The notes: generated by a model from the letters alone, not told the origin. A stretch of 7,530 nucleotides of DNA from Pyramidobacter sp. (GCA_017940445.1 JAGAYQ010000370.1:1-7530); one strand, 5' to 3'; positions 1-6,508 are shown, counted from the stretch's first letter. Numbers and translations are program-made.

Positions 1-135
1 CGCCATCGATTCTCCGTGCTCCCGCTTTCCGCCGGGAAATTCCCAGAGACCGGCGCAGTCACCTGCGTCCATTCGCCGGCAGATCAGCATCCGCCCCTGT
101 TCATCATAAATGATTGCTGCTGCAACGTCGATCAT
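1..135 (-). CDS. mutT: MutT-type Nudix hydrolase (8-oxo-dGTP diphosphatase-like), N-terminal part only
   Basis: The first 45 codons of a minus-strand gene are visible; the rest lies beyond the window start. The product opens MIDVAAAIIYDEQGRMLICR and continues through the signature LWEFPGGK (residues 30-37) into GE at 41-42. That is the beginning of the Nudix box (G-x5-E), preceded by the EFPGGK stretch typical of MutT sanitising enzymes. Family members hydrolyse 8-oxo-dGTP to the monophosphate and so prevent A:T to C:G transversions. The catalytic REUxEE part of the box is outside the window, so activity cannot be judged. The start at 135 is supported by an AGAGGAGA ribosome binding site 5-6 nt upstream; the ATG three bases earlier hits a stop after one codon. 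A sigma-70-like promoter lies about 50 bp upstream, divergent from the ychJ-family gene. A related Nudix enzyme of other substrate specificity remains possible. Confidence 0.85.
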   Translation of the reverse strand, partial: MIDVAAAIIYDEQGRMLICRRMDAGDCAGLWEFPGGKREHGESMA

Positions 136-184
136 TTCATTCTCCTCTGTCGATACAAGCTGAAATTGCCTTTTGCATAGCCTC

Positions 185-213
185 ATTGTAACAGGTTGAC
201 TGTGCCATATCAA
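185..213 (-). promoter_or_regulatory. Predicted sigma-70-type promoter for the MutT gene
   Basis: On the minus strand TTGATA (208-213, five of six consensus bases) is separated by exactly 17 bp from TACAAT (185-190, five of six). Transcription would start near 178 and give a leader of about 40 nt before the ATG at 135. No second gene fits in this region. Predicted from sequence only. Confidence 0.6.
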
Positions 214-243
214 TTTCGCAGCACGCAAATTTAACGGCACGAT

Positions 244-279
244 TTCACACTTCGCCGCAAAGTGCTATAATCAGCGAAG
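244..279 (+). promoter_or_regulatory. Predicted extended -10 promoter with a flanking inverted repeat, driving the YchJ/DUF1846 cluster
   Basis: TTCACA (244-249, five of six) and a perfect TATAAT (266-271) are 16 bp apart, and TG at 263-264 makes an extended -10. A perfect inverted repeat, CTTCGC (250-255) and GCGAAG (274-279), brackets the -10 element with an 18-nt interval. One arm lies in the spacer and the other at the expected transcription start, a position where a dimeric regulator could block polymerase. The promoter assignment is solid for a prediction; the operator role is only inferred. Confidence 0.65.
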
Positions 280-341
280 CTTTTAGACATTGTTGTACTC
301 GTCTGCAGAATCAAAGCAGAAAATTGAAAGGAGTTTTATTT

Positions 342-833
342 ATGCCTCTTTGCCCCTGCGGTTCCAACCGCGAACTCGAACTTTGCTGCATGCCCGTGAT
401 CAAGGGCGACCGTCGCGCACAGACCGCTGTCGAACTGATGAAGGCCCGTTACGTCGCTTACACGACAGGTGACATTGATTTTATCATTTCGAGCCACGAC
501 CCTGAAACGCGCGAGAACGTCAGCAAAGAGGCAACCGAAGAATGGTCCCGCTCTGCTCACTGGCTTGGCATTGAAATCCGCAATACGATCGCCGGCGGCC
601 CGAATGATTCGGAAGGCATGGTCGAGTTCGTAGCCAGTTTCGAGCTCGAAGGCAAGAAGATCGAGCACCATGAAAAATCGTATTTTAAAAAAATCAACGG
701 GAACTGGTTCTTCGTTGACGGTCAGGTCGTGCCCGAAACCTACGTTCGCGCCACGCCCAAAGTCGGCCGCAACGATCCCTGTCCGTGCGGCAGCGGCAAG
801 AAGTACAAGTTCTGCTGCGGCAGAAATCAGTAG
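342..833 (+). CDS. ychJ: YchJ-family protein with two SEC-C zinc-binding motifs
   Basis: The product is 163 residues, close to the usual size of YchJ/UPF0225 proteins. It has an N-terminal cysteine cluster (C4, C6, C15, C16; [16 protein letters not shown]), a central NTF2-like region (about 24-140) and a C-terminal SEC-C motif ([19 protein letters not shown], residues 142-160; C147, C149, C158, C159). SEC-C motifs bind zinc and in SecA contact SecB and ribosomes; YchJ itself has no established biochemical function. No signal peptide is seen, so it should be cytosolic. The ATG at 342 is chosen because AAAGGAG (327-333) sits 8 nt upstream; an in-frame TTG at 324 lies before that site and would bury it. 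It is the first gene after the promoter at 244-271, and the DUF1846 gene starts 11 nt after its stop, which suggests translational coupling. Family call is secure, role unknown. Confidence 0.9.
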   Translation: MPLCPCGSNRELELCCMPVIKGDRRAQTAVELMKARYVAYTTGDIDFIISSHDPETRENVSKEATEEWSRSAHWLGIEIRNTIAGGPNDSEGMVEFVASFELEGKKIEHHEKSYFKKINGNWFFVDGQVVPETYVRATPKVGRNDPCPCGSGKKYKFCCGRNQ

Positions 834-844
834 GTTGCCGTCGC

Positions 845-2362
845 ATGACTTTCAAGATCGGATTTGACAACGAGAAATATCTGAAAGAACAGACCGCAGC
901 CATCACTGAGAGAGTCAAACAGAACGGTCAGAAGCTGTATCTTGAATTCGGCGGCAAGCTCATTTTTGACTACCATGCTGCACGCTGCCTGCCCGGCTTC
1001 GATCCCAACGTGAAGATGCGGCTCCTGCAGATGTTCCGTGATCAGGCTGAAGTCATCATTTGCCTGTATGCCGGCGATGTCGAGCGAAAGAAGATCCGCG
1101 CTGATTTCGGCACGACGTATGATTCTGAAGTCCTCCGCCTGATCGACGAATTCACAAGCCGCGGCCTGAAGATCGCCGGTGTGGTCATTACACGTTTTGA
1201 AGGACAGGCGACTGTTCAGAACTTCCGGCATCGGCTTGAAAATCGCGGTATCCCGGTTTTTACTCACTATGCGACCAAAGGCTATCCTACCGATGTCGAT
1301 ACGATCGTCAGCGAAGAGGGATACGGCCGAAATGACTACATCCCCACCACAAAACCGATCGTCGTCGTTACTGCCCCGGGGCCTGGAAGCGGAAAGCTTG
1401 CGACCTGTCTCTCGCAGATCTACCACGATTACCGCCGCGGCATTCATTCCGGCTATGCTAAGTACGAGAGCTTCCCAGTCTGGAACCTCCCGCTCCGTCA
1501 CCCCCTGAACCGCGCTTATGAAGCCGCGACCGCTGACCTAGGCGATGTGAATTTGATCGATCATTTCCATCTCGAAGCCTATGATGAAAAAACGGTCAAT
1601 TATAACCGTGATCTTGAAGCATTTCCTATTCTGAAGCGGATCCTTCAGAGGATCACTGGCGGAGATGCGGGCTATAAATCCCCCACTGATATGGGAGTGA
1701 ATCGCATTGCCTGCGGCATTGTCGATGATGAGGTCGTCCGTGAAGCTTCATGCCAGGAGATCATCCGCCGCTATTTCCGCACCTCTTGCGAAGTCGCACT
1801 TGGACAATCAGATGAAGAATGCCTGCAGCGGATCGGCCTGATCATGAAGGAAATGGATCTTCTTCCTGAGTACAGGCGTGTTGTCATCCCTGCCCGCGAA
1901 GCTGTGAAAGAAGGCCAGGCACGAGGCAAAGGCGATGCAGGCATTTTTACGGGTGCCGCGATCGAACTGCCGGACGGAACGATCATCACCGGCAAGAACT
2001 CTCCCCTGCTTCATTCTGCATCAAGCGTTGTCCTCAACGCGGCTAAAGTGCTCGCGCACATTCCCGACAGCATCGATCTCCTTCCGGCGAACATCCTTCA
2101 GTCACTTTCCAGTTTTAAAAAGGAGATCCTGGCCGAAAACAAACTGGCGCTCAACCTTGAAGAGACTATGCTTGCCCTCAGTATCAGCGCCGCTTCCAAT
2201 CCTGCCGCTGCCGCAGCTGTAGAACAGCTCAAAAATCTGAGGAACTGCGAGTGTCACCTTTCGCACATTCCTGTCCCCGGCGACGAAGGCGGATTTCGCA
2301 AGCTCGGCATGAACCTGACGTGCGATCCCGTCTTCTCAAGTAAAAGTCTTTTTGACGAATAG
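845..2362 (+). CDS. DUF1846 (UPF0371) family protein with a GPGSGK phosphate-binding-like loop
   Basis: The product is 505 residues, about the family's usual 500. Recognisable family stretches are GFDNEKYLKEQ at 6-16, KLYLEFGGKL at 30-39, DVDTIVSEEGYG at 150-161, VVVTAPGPGSGKLATCLSQ at 173-191, KSPTDMGVN at 278-286 and DDEVVREAS at 294-302. APGPGSGK (177-184) resembles a Walker A/P-loop, suggesting binding of a nucleotide or phosphorylated ligand, but substrate and reaction are not established for the family. It has no signal peptide or membrane segment and should be cytosolic. The ATG at 845 is preferred over an in-frame ATG at 785 because family proteins begin just before GFDNEKY and the extra 20 residues would read through the 3' end of the preceding gene. 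Its ribosome binding site is weak (a TAGG within 829-835), consistent with coupling to the ychJ-family gene ending at 833. The family is often found in Firmicutes, Actinobacteria and related anaerobes. Confidence 0.92.
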   Translation: MTFKIGFDNEKYLKEQTAAITERVKQNGQKLYLEFGGKLIFDYHAARCLPGFDPNVKMRLLQMFRDQAEVIICLYAGDVERKKIRADFGTTYDSEVLRLIDEFTSRGLKIAGVVITRFEGQATVQNFRHRLENRGIPVFTHYATKGYPTDVDTIVSEEGYGRNDYIPTTKPIVVVTAPGPGSGKLATCLSQIYHDYRRGIHSGYAKYESFPVWNLPLRHPLNRAYEAATADLGDVNLIDHFHLEAYDEKTVNYNRDLEAFPILKRILQRITGGDAGYKSPTDMGVNRIACGIVDDEVVREASCQEIIRRYFRTSCEVALGQSDEECLQRIGLIMKEMDLLPEYRRVVIPAREAVKEGQARGKGDAGIFTGAAIELPDGTIITGKNSPLLHSASSVVLNAAKVLAHIPDSIDLLPANILQSLSSFKKEILAENKLALNLEETMLALSISAASNPAAAAAVEQLKNLRNCECHLSHIPVPGDEGGFRKLGMNLTCDPVFSSKSLFDE

Positions 2363-2378
2363 ACAACCTTCATATACG
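2352..2378 (+). promoter_or_regulatory. Possible weak internal promoter and palindrome before the secreted-protein gene
   Basis: TTGACG (2352-2357, five of six, inside the last codons of the DUF1846 gene) is followed after 15 bp by TATACG (2373-2378, four of six). The -10 candidate is part of a perfect 10-bp palindrome, TATACGTATA (2373-2382). The spacer is short, so this may be only a minor promoter or an operator-like site. No terminator is visible between the DUF1846 gene and the next gene, so read-through is also likely. Confidence 0.3.
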
Positions 2379-2407
2379 TATACAGAAACAGGAAAGGATG
2401 TGCCAAG

Positions 2408-2998
2408 ATGCGTCACTGTACGGTGAATTACATCATATTATCGGCTGCAGCAGCAGCTTGGAATATCCTTATCTGCACTGCTGCTTCTGCCGAAGTCACA
2501 GCGATCAAGCCTGATCCCAGCAGAGTTCCTGTTGTAACCGCACCTGCTTCGAACGATCCTCGTCAGGAGAAAAAACAGTCCAGTCCCGCACGAACGATCA
2601 GGAATTTCAAGGGAATCGGAAAAAAATTCGGCACCACTGATTCTGGATTCGATAAGAAGGACGGAATCCCTGAGAAAGTCGACCTGAACAAGAGGAAGCG
2701 CGAAGGCATCACGCTGTCTCCTGGAATGCAGCGTTTTGCCGACGGAGCCGGAAGGACACTGAAACAGATCGACAAAAAAGTTCTTGACGTTGTAGAAGAA
2801 CCGTTTAAGTGGCTGGGACTCGAAGCAGAAAGCGCTAAAATTCGCCCGATGCACAGCGGAGTCGGCCTGGGCGTGTCTATCAACCTCGATAAACGCAAAA
2901 AAAACGCCAAGGCTGAAGCCGCTTCAGCAAAAAGCGACAGCCAGGAATTCTATGATCTTATTAAGCCTCATGAAAGTTCGCATACTATAAAACAATAA
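2408..2998 (+). CDS. Exported Lys-rich protein of unknown function
   Basis: I do not recognise this 196-residue protein. It begins with a plausible Sec signal peptide: the hydrophobic stretch YIILSAAAAAWNILI, then ASA-E with predicted signal peptidase I cleavage after residue 28. The Cys at 23 is not in a proper lipobox. The mature part is hydrophilic and basic: a Pro/Ser/Lys-rich linker (about 33-65), a Lys/Arg-rich segment (66-100), a possibly helical central part (RFADGAGRTLKQIDKKVLDV, 109-128, then EEPFKWLGLEAESAK), a GVGLGVSINLDKRKKN segment (151-166) and a disordered-looking tail. GVGLGVSINL could be a beta strand. The ATG at 2408 has GGAAAGGA (2391-2398) 9 nt upstream. It lies 45 nt after the DUF1846 gene and 15 nt before a small membrane protein gene, so it is probably co-transcribed with both. 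Coding is supported by the signal peptide, ribosome binding site and context. A possible -1 frameshift signal lies near its 3' end. Confidence 0.8.
   Translation: MRHCTVNYIILSAAAAAWNILICTAASAEVTAIKPDPSRVPVVTAPASNDPRQEKKQSSPARTIRNFKGIGKKFGTTDSGFDKKDGIPEKVDLNKRKREGITLSPGMQRFADGAGRTLKQIDKKVLDVVEEPFKWLGLEAESAKIRPMHSGVGLGVSINLDKRKKNAKAEAASAKSDSQEFYDLIKPHESSHTIKQ
2899..2928 (+). other. Candidate -1 programmed frameshift signal (slippery heptamer, spacer, hairpin)
   Basis: Within the exported-protein gene, A_AAA_AAC (2899-2905) is in the register required for simultaneous -1 slippage of both tRNAs (codons 165 and 166). It is followed by a 6-nt spacer (2906-2911) and a perfect 7-bp hairpin, GCTGAAG (2912-2918), loop CCG, CTTCAGC (2922-2928). 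After slippage the ribosome would read Arg-Gln-Gly and stop at TGA 2914-2916, giving a 169-residue form without the last 30 residues. This resembles the short-product outcome at dnaX. No upstream stimulatory Shine-Dalgarno is seen, and A-runs are expected in Lys-rich codons, so chance is a serious alternative. Confidence 0.25.
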
Positions 2999-3013
2999 GG
3001 AGTTGGCTGTGTC

Positions 3014-3184
3014 ATGTTTGCATCTACTTTTGCCCCGCTGATCCTCTGCTTCTGCGCAATTGCCTTTTTCATCCTGGGGATCGCGTTTCGCCGCGGCGGG
3101 CGCCCGGGAAAGGCGATGTTCGACTTCATCTGCGGCGCTTCGCTTTTGATCGTCGCCTACTATCTCGTCACAGAGTTCCATTGA
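3014..3184 (+). CDS. Small two-helix membrane protein, 56 residues, unknown function
   Basis: This short gene starts at ATG 3014 and ends at TGA 3182-3184, just before the terminator. AAGGAG (2997-3002) lies 11 nt upstream and overlaps the stop codon of the preceding gene. The product has two hydrophobic segments, residues 5-25 (TFAPLILCFCAIAFFILGIAF) less the final residue, and 36-52 (MFDFICGASLLIVAYYLV), joined by the basic loop RRGGRPGK (26-33). By the positive-inside rule the loop faces the cytoplasm and both ends face outward, forming a helical hairpin in the inner membrane. I do not recognise a family. Support comes from the ribosome binding site, uninterrupted hydrophobic pattern, tight spacing (15 nt) to the exported-protein gene and the terminator immediately after its stop. 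It could assist or anchor the upstream exported protein, but that is inference only. Confidence 0.7.
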   Translation: MFASTFAPLILCFCAIAFFILGIAFRRGGRPGKAMFDFICGASLLIVAYYLVTEFH

Positions 3185-3191
3185 TCTGATG

Positions 3192-3224
3192 AGGAACGCC
3201 GTCCTTTTCCGGCGTTCCTTTTTT
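3192..3224 (+). terminator. Strong intrinsic terminator closing the YchJ/DUF1846 cluster
   Basis: AGGAACGCCG (3192-3201) pairs perfectly over 10 bp with CGGCGTTCCT (3210-3219) around an 8-nt loop, followed directly by a run of six T (3219-3224). It begins 8 nt after the stop codon of the small membrane protein gene. Confidence 0.93.
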
Positions 3225-3242
3225 ATGTACCGCACTTTTTTC

Positions 3243-3271
3243 TTGTACTTCGGGCAAAAATGCTGTATTAT
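3243..3271 (+). promoter_or_regulatory. Predicted promoter for typA-gpsA
   Basis: TATTAT (3266-3271, five of six) lies 17 bp after TTGTAC (3243-3248, which keeps the TTG core). It stands between the upstream terminator and the typA start, giving a leader of about 50 nt. The -35 match is modest, but a promoter is needed here because of the terminator at 3192-3224. Confidence 0.5.
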
Positions 3272-3329
3272 TCTTGCTTTGAAGAAAGTATTCAGCCTGA
3301 TCATCCCTAAGCAGTAAGGAGTTTTCATC

Positions 3330-5207
3330 ATGTACTCAGTTGACAAAATCAGAAATCTGGCGATCGTGGCTCACATCGATCACGGCAAGACGACCCTGAT
3401 CGATTCGATCTTCCGCGGCGCTCACACGTTCCGTGAAAACGCGCAGGTTGCCGAGCGCGTCATGGACAGCGGCGAACTTGAACGTGAACGCGGCATCACG
3501 ATCACGTCCAAGCACTGCACGGTTGAGTGGAACGGTTACCTGATCAACATCATCGACACGCCCGGCCACGCCGACTTTTCCGGCGAGGTCGAGCGCGTGC
3601 TCTCGATGGTCGACAGTGTCCTTCTCCTGGTCGACGCCAACGAAGGGCCTATGCCGCAGACACGCTACGTCCTCTCGCGGGCACTGGCAATGGGTCTGAA
3701 GCCGATCGTTATTATCAACAAGGTTGACCGCCCTGCCGCTGCACCCTATGTCGCGCTCGAAAAAACGTTTGATCTGTTCATCGAACTTGGAGCGACCGAC
3801 GAACAGGCCGATTTCCCTGTGCTTTACGGCTCGGGGCTGGCCGGCTGGCTGGTCAGGGATCTTGACAAAGATCCTCACGAAGGCATGGACGCGCTGTTCC
3901 AGACTATCGTCGACCGAGTTCCGCCGCCCCCTTCAAATTCCGACAAGCCGTTCCTCATGCAGGTCAGCACCCTGGCCTGGAACGACTACGTCGGTCAGAT
4001 CGGCTGCGGCCGAGTCCTTTCGGGAACGCTTCATAAGAACGACACGTTCGTGCACAGTTCGACCCGCTGGATCGACGAAAACGATCGGGAAAAAGGCTGG
4101 AACACTGTTTCTGCTAATCACGAAAAGGCCGTCCACCTGTGGGTGACCCGCGGTCTGGACCGAGTCGAAGTTGATGAAGTTTTTGCCGGCGACATCGTCT
4201 GGCTCTCCGGCCCGAAGACGATCAGGATCGGCGATACAATGGCCTCTGAAGAGCTCAACGGCGAAACGCTTCATCCTCTCGACATCGAAGAGCCGACAGT
4301 CTCGATGTTCTTCCTTGTCAACAATAGCCCCTTTGCCGGTCGTGACGGCACTCCGCTGACGCTGCGCCAGCTGAAGGCACGCCTTGAACGCGAATGTCAG
4401 ACGAATGTCGCACTCAAGGTAGAAGACCTCGGACGTCCTGACGGTCTGAAAGTCTCCGGTCGCGGCGAACTTCAGATGGCGATCCTTGTCGAACAGATGA
4501 TCCGCGAAGGCTCTGAGCTGTGTGTCTCGCGTCCTGAAGTCATCACGAAGACAGACGAATCAGGACATCTGCTCGAACCCATGGAACAGCTGATCGTTGA
4601 CGTTCCCGAAGCCTACCAGGGCGTCGTCATCGAAAAGCTTGCTGCCCGCAAGGCGGAGATGCTGAGCATGAACAACCTGTCGACGGGCATCGTCCGCATG
4701 GAATTCGACATTCCTACCCGAGGGCTCCTCGGCTACCGCAACACTTTCCTGACCGATACACGCGGTCTTGGGATCATGTCATCACGTTTCCGCGGCTATG
4801 ACCTGTGGCGCGGAGAAGTCGTCAGCCGCAACCGCGGTTCTATGGTCAGCATGGACACCGGCGCAGCAACAAGCTATCAGCTGGAAAACCTCCAGGAGCG
4901 CGGAGTCCTCTTCATTGGGCCTGGCACGGAAGTCTACGCCGGTCAAGTCATCGGTGAGCATTCGCGCCCCAATGACATCCCCTGCAATCCGACCAAGAGA
5001 AAAGCAATGACGAATTATCGCTCGTCTACGAAAGAACTGGCGACGCACCTTGACGTGCCGCGCACCGTTATCCTTGATCGCGCTCTTGAGTGGATCGCTG
5101 ATGATGAACTCGTCGAAGCGACGCCTAAAGAAGTCCGCATCCGCAAGACGATCCTTGACATGACGGAGCGCAAAAAAGCAGAAAAACTGCTTCGGACTGA
5201 AGCGTAA
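3330..5207 (+). CDS. typA: Ribosome-associated translational GTPase TypA/BipA
   Basis: The product is 625 residues, slightly longer than the roughly 610 typical of the family. All GTPase motifs are present: G1 AHIDHGKTT (14-22), switch I/G2 RERGITI (53-59), G3 DTPGH (76-80), G4 NKVD (130-133) and a G5-like GSGLAG (168-172 region). Domain II follows (about 207-295), then domain III (about 325-405) and the domain V/C-terminal region, including VPEAYQG (425-431), [10 protein letters not shown] (461-470) and PTKRKAMTN (554-562). TypA binds the ribosome at the EF-G site and supports 50S assembly and growth under stress, notably cold. TAAGGAG (3315-3321) is 8 nt upstream of the ATG. Domain II carries about 13 more residues than I recall for Bacillus-type proteins, around 242-270. 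gpsA follows after 20 nt, so both are probably one operon. Confidence 0.97.
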   Translation: MYSVDKIRNLAIVAHIDHGKTTLIDSIFRGAHTFRENAQVAERVMDSGELERERGITITSKHCTVEWNGYLINIIDTPGHADFSGEVERVLSMVDSVLLLVDANEGPMPQTRYVLSRALAMGLKPIVIINKVDRPAAAPYVALEKTFDLFIELGATDEQADFPVLYGSGLAGWLVRDLDKDPHEGMDALFQTIVDRVPPPPSNSDKPFLMQVSTLAWNDYVGQIGCGRVLSGTLHKNDTFVHSSTRWIDENDREKGWNTVSANHEKAVHLWVTRGLDRVEVDEVFAGDIVWLSGPKTIRIGDTMASEELNGETLHPLDIEEPTVSMFFLVNNSPFAGRDGTPLTLRQLKARLERECQTNVALKVEDLGRPDGLKVSGRGELQMAILVEQMIREGSELCVSRPEVITKTDESGHLLEPMEQLIVDVPEAYQGVVIEKLAARKAEMLSMNNLSTGIVRMEFDIPTRGLLGYRNTFLTDTRGLGIMSSRFRGYDLWRGEVVSRNRGSMVSMDTGAATSYQLENLQERGVLFIGPGTEVYAGQVIGEHSRPNDIPCNPTKRKAMTNYRSSTKELATHLDVPRTVILDRALEWIADDELVEATPKEVRIRKTILDMTERKKAEKLLRTEA

Positions 5208-5227
5208 GTTCAGAGGAGGAGCGTTCA

Positions 5228-6220
5228 ATGAGCAAAATCGCTGTATTCGGAGCGGGCACCTGGGGTACTGCCCTCTCTCAGAGCCTGGCCAGGAGCGGAC
5301 ATGAAGTCTGCATCTGGTGCTTTGAAAAGGAACTTGCCCCTGCTATCAACACGAAACACTACAACCCTGTTTATCTGCCTGAGTTTGAACTTTCGCCGCT
5401 GATTTCGGCAACTGAATCCATTGAAGAGGCTGCACGCTTTTCCGATTACTGGCTCTTCGTCACGCCGACGCAGTTTCTTCGCGGCACGCTGCAGCAGCTC
5501 AAGCCCTTTTACAAGCCCGAGATCGAAATCGCCAATGCTGCCAAAGGCGTTGAAATAAGTTCGCTCAAGCTGATCAGTCAGATCGTTGAAGAAGTCCTGC
5601 CGGGCGCTTCGTTCACAGTCATTTCAGGGCCCAGCCATGCTGAAGAAGTCATTCGCAACCTGCCGCTTGCCGTTGTCAGTGCGTCTATCGATCCTAAAGC
5701 GGCTCAGCTGTGGCAAAATCTTTTCAACCGCGATGCCTTCCGAGTCTACACAAGTTCCGACGTGATCGGAGTCGAGACCGGCGCAGCCGTCAAAAATGTT
5801 GTGGCTGTTGCATCAGGAATGCTTCACAGCATGGAAATGGGCGATAATGCCACGGCTGCAATGGTCACCCGCGGACTGTCCGAGATCGTTCGTCTCGGCG
5901 TTGCGCTGGGCGGACACGCGCAAACTTTCTCCGGCCTCGCAGGTGTCGGTGATCTGATGGTGACTGCCTACAGCAGACATTCCCGCAACTTCCGCCTTGG
6001 CGAGATGCTTGGCGAAGGAAAGACGCTCGACGAAGCGACAAAGGCCCTTGGACAGGTTGCGGAAGGTATCTATACGGTCAAGGCTATCAAGAAACTTTCT
6101 GAGAAACTCAACGTCGAGATGCCTATTTCCAATGCCGTGTACGAGATTCTCTACGGCGGACTTTCGTTAAAGGACGCTGTCAGAAGTCTTCTCGAACGCG
6201 CTCCTAAGCCGGAACAGTAA
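5228..6220 (+). CDS. gpsA: NAD(P)-dependent glycerol-3-phosphate dehydrogenase
   Basis: The product (330 residues, standard length) reduces dihydroxyacetone phosphate to sn-glycerol 3-phosphate in the cytosol, the backbone precursor for phospholipids. Visible motifs are the Rossmann loop GAGTWG (8-13), NPVYLP (46-51), AAKGVE (104-109) with K106, SGPSHAEEV (133-141), GAAVKNVVA (185-193) with the catalytic-lysine candidate K189, GLAGVGDLMVTAYS (237-249 region) and HSRNFRLGE (251-259) for substrate phosphate binding. All key regions are intact. After the second strand the sequence is IWCFEKE (29-35) where many family members have W-x-R, so the arginine often linked to NADP binding is absent. The start has an excellent AGAGGAGGA site (5212-5220) 7 nt upstream. 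It follows typA by 20 nt. No intrinsic terminator is evident after it, so some transcripts may continue into the ferredoxin gene. Confidence 0.97.
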   Translation: MSKIAVFGAGTWGTALSQSLARSGHEVCIWCFEKELAPAINTKHYNPVYLPEFELSPLISATESIEEAARFSDYWLFVTPTQFLRGTLQQLKPFYKPEIEIANAAKGVEISSLKLISQIVEEVLPGASFTVISGPSHAEEVIRNLPLAVVSASIDPKAAQLWQNLFNRDAFRVYTSSDVIGVETGAAVKNVVAVASGMLHSMEMGDNATAAMVTRGLSEIVRLGVALGGHAQTFSGLAGVGDLMVTAYSRHSRNFRLGEMLGEGKTLDEATKALGQVAEGIYTVKAIKKLSEKLNVEMPISNAVYEILYGGLSLKDAVRSLLERAPKPEQ

Positions 6221-6226
6221 AATCTC

Positions 6227-6282
6227 GCTGTTTGCGTTGACTAACAGCAAAATAACACTTGCGTTCTGACGCGACTTATAGT
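6227..6282 (+). promoter_or_regulatory. Leader of the ferredoxin gene: inverted and direct repeats with a weak -10 candidate
   Basis: The 106-nt gap between gpsA and the ferredoxin gene holds an inverted repeat GCTGTT/AACAGC (6227-6232 and 6243-6248), a second one GCGT-TCTG-ACGC (6261-6272), and the heptamer TTGCGTT twice (6232-6238 and 6259-6265, offset 27 bp). TATAGT (6277-6282, five of six) could be a -10 element, but no convincing -35 sits at 16-18 bp. TTGACT (6237-6242) is too far away. A promoter that needs an activator binding the repeats would explain the missing -35; this is inference. Confidence 0.3.
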
Positions 6283-6326
6283 AAACTTCCATTGTAGTTT
6301 CAAAAACTCAAGGAGGTGTCGTTCAA

Positions 6327-6497
6327 ATGGCAGCTAAGGTTAACAAGGATGTGTGCGTGGGCTGCGGCGCTTGCGAAGGCGCGTGCCCCGTCAGCGCGAT
6401 CTCGATGGTCGACGGCAAATCAACGGTCAATGAGGGTACCTGCGTTGACTGCGGAACCTGCGTCAGCACCTGCCCCGTCGAGGCAATTTCCCTGTAA
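6327..6497 (+). CDS. Minimal 2[4Fe-4S] clostridial-type ferredoxin
   Basis: The 56-residue product has two complete cluster motifs, C10-xx-C13-xx-C16-xxx-C20-P and C39-xx-C42-xx-C45-xxx-C49-P. Each cluster takes three cysteines from one motif and the fourth from the other, as in clostridial ferredoxins of about 55 residues. The protein is a soluble low-potential one-electron carrier, typically serving pyruvate:ferredoxin oxidoreductase, hydrogenases or Rnf in anaerobes; the partner here cannot be told from context. The short spacing between motifs and absence of an insertion in the second motif distinguish it from the longer Alvin-type proteins. AAGGAGG (6310-6316) lies 10 nt before the ATG, a near-perfect anti-16S match suggesting high expression. 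It appears monocistronic, with its own terminator at 6509-6540. Confidence 0.96.
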   Translation: MAAKVNKDVCVGCGACEGACPVSAISMVDGKSTVNEGTCVDCGTCVSTCPVEAISL

Positions 6498-6508
6498 GTT
6501 CCGAACTG

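Noticed and set aside
196..201. TTGACT as a plus-strand -35 box
   Set aside because: Nothing resembling a -10 element lies 16-18 bp downstream; the stronger promoter at 244-271 is nearer the gene.
324..341. TTG start adding six residues to the YchJ-family protein
   Set aside because: The TTG precedes and overlaps the AAGGAG ribosome binding site, which is ideally placed for the ATG at 342; family proteins begin close to the first CPCGS motif.
785..844. Upstream ATG adding 20 residues to the DUF1846 protein
   Set aside because: The added residues come from the SEC-C coding sequence of the preceding gene in another frame and are absent from the family N-terminus as I recall it.
827..1501. 224-residue minus-strand open frame opposite the DUF1846 gene
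   Set aside because: Antisense shadow of a well-supported conserved gene; no ribosome binding site or recognisable domain.
2420..2480. Lipoprotein signal (Cys at residue 23) in the exported protein
   Set aside because: The residues before the Cys are I-L-I, and a lipobox needs a small residue at -1; a signal peptidase I site after ASA at residue 28 fits better.
2620..2626. Run of seven A in the exported-protein gene as another frameshift site
   Set aside because: It is a slippery A_AAA_AAA in register, but I see no hairpin at suitable distance and no upstream Shine-Dalgarno.
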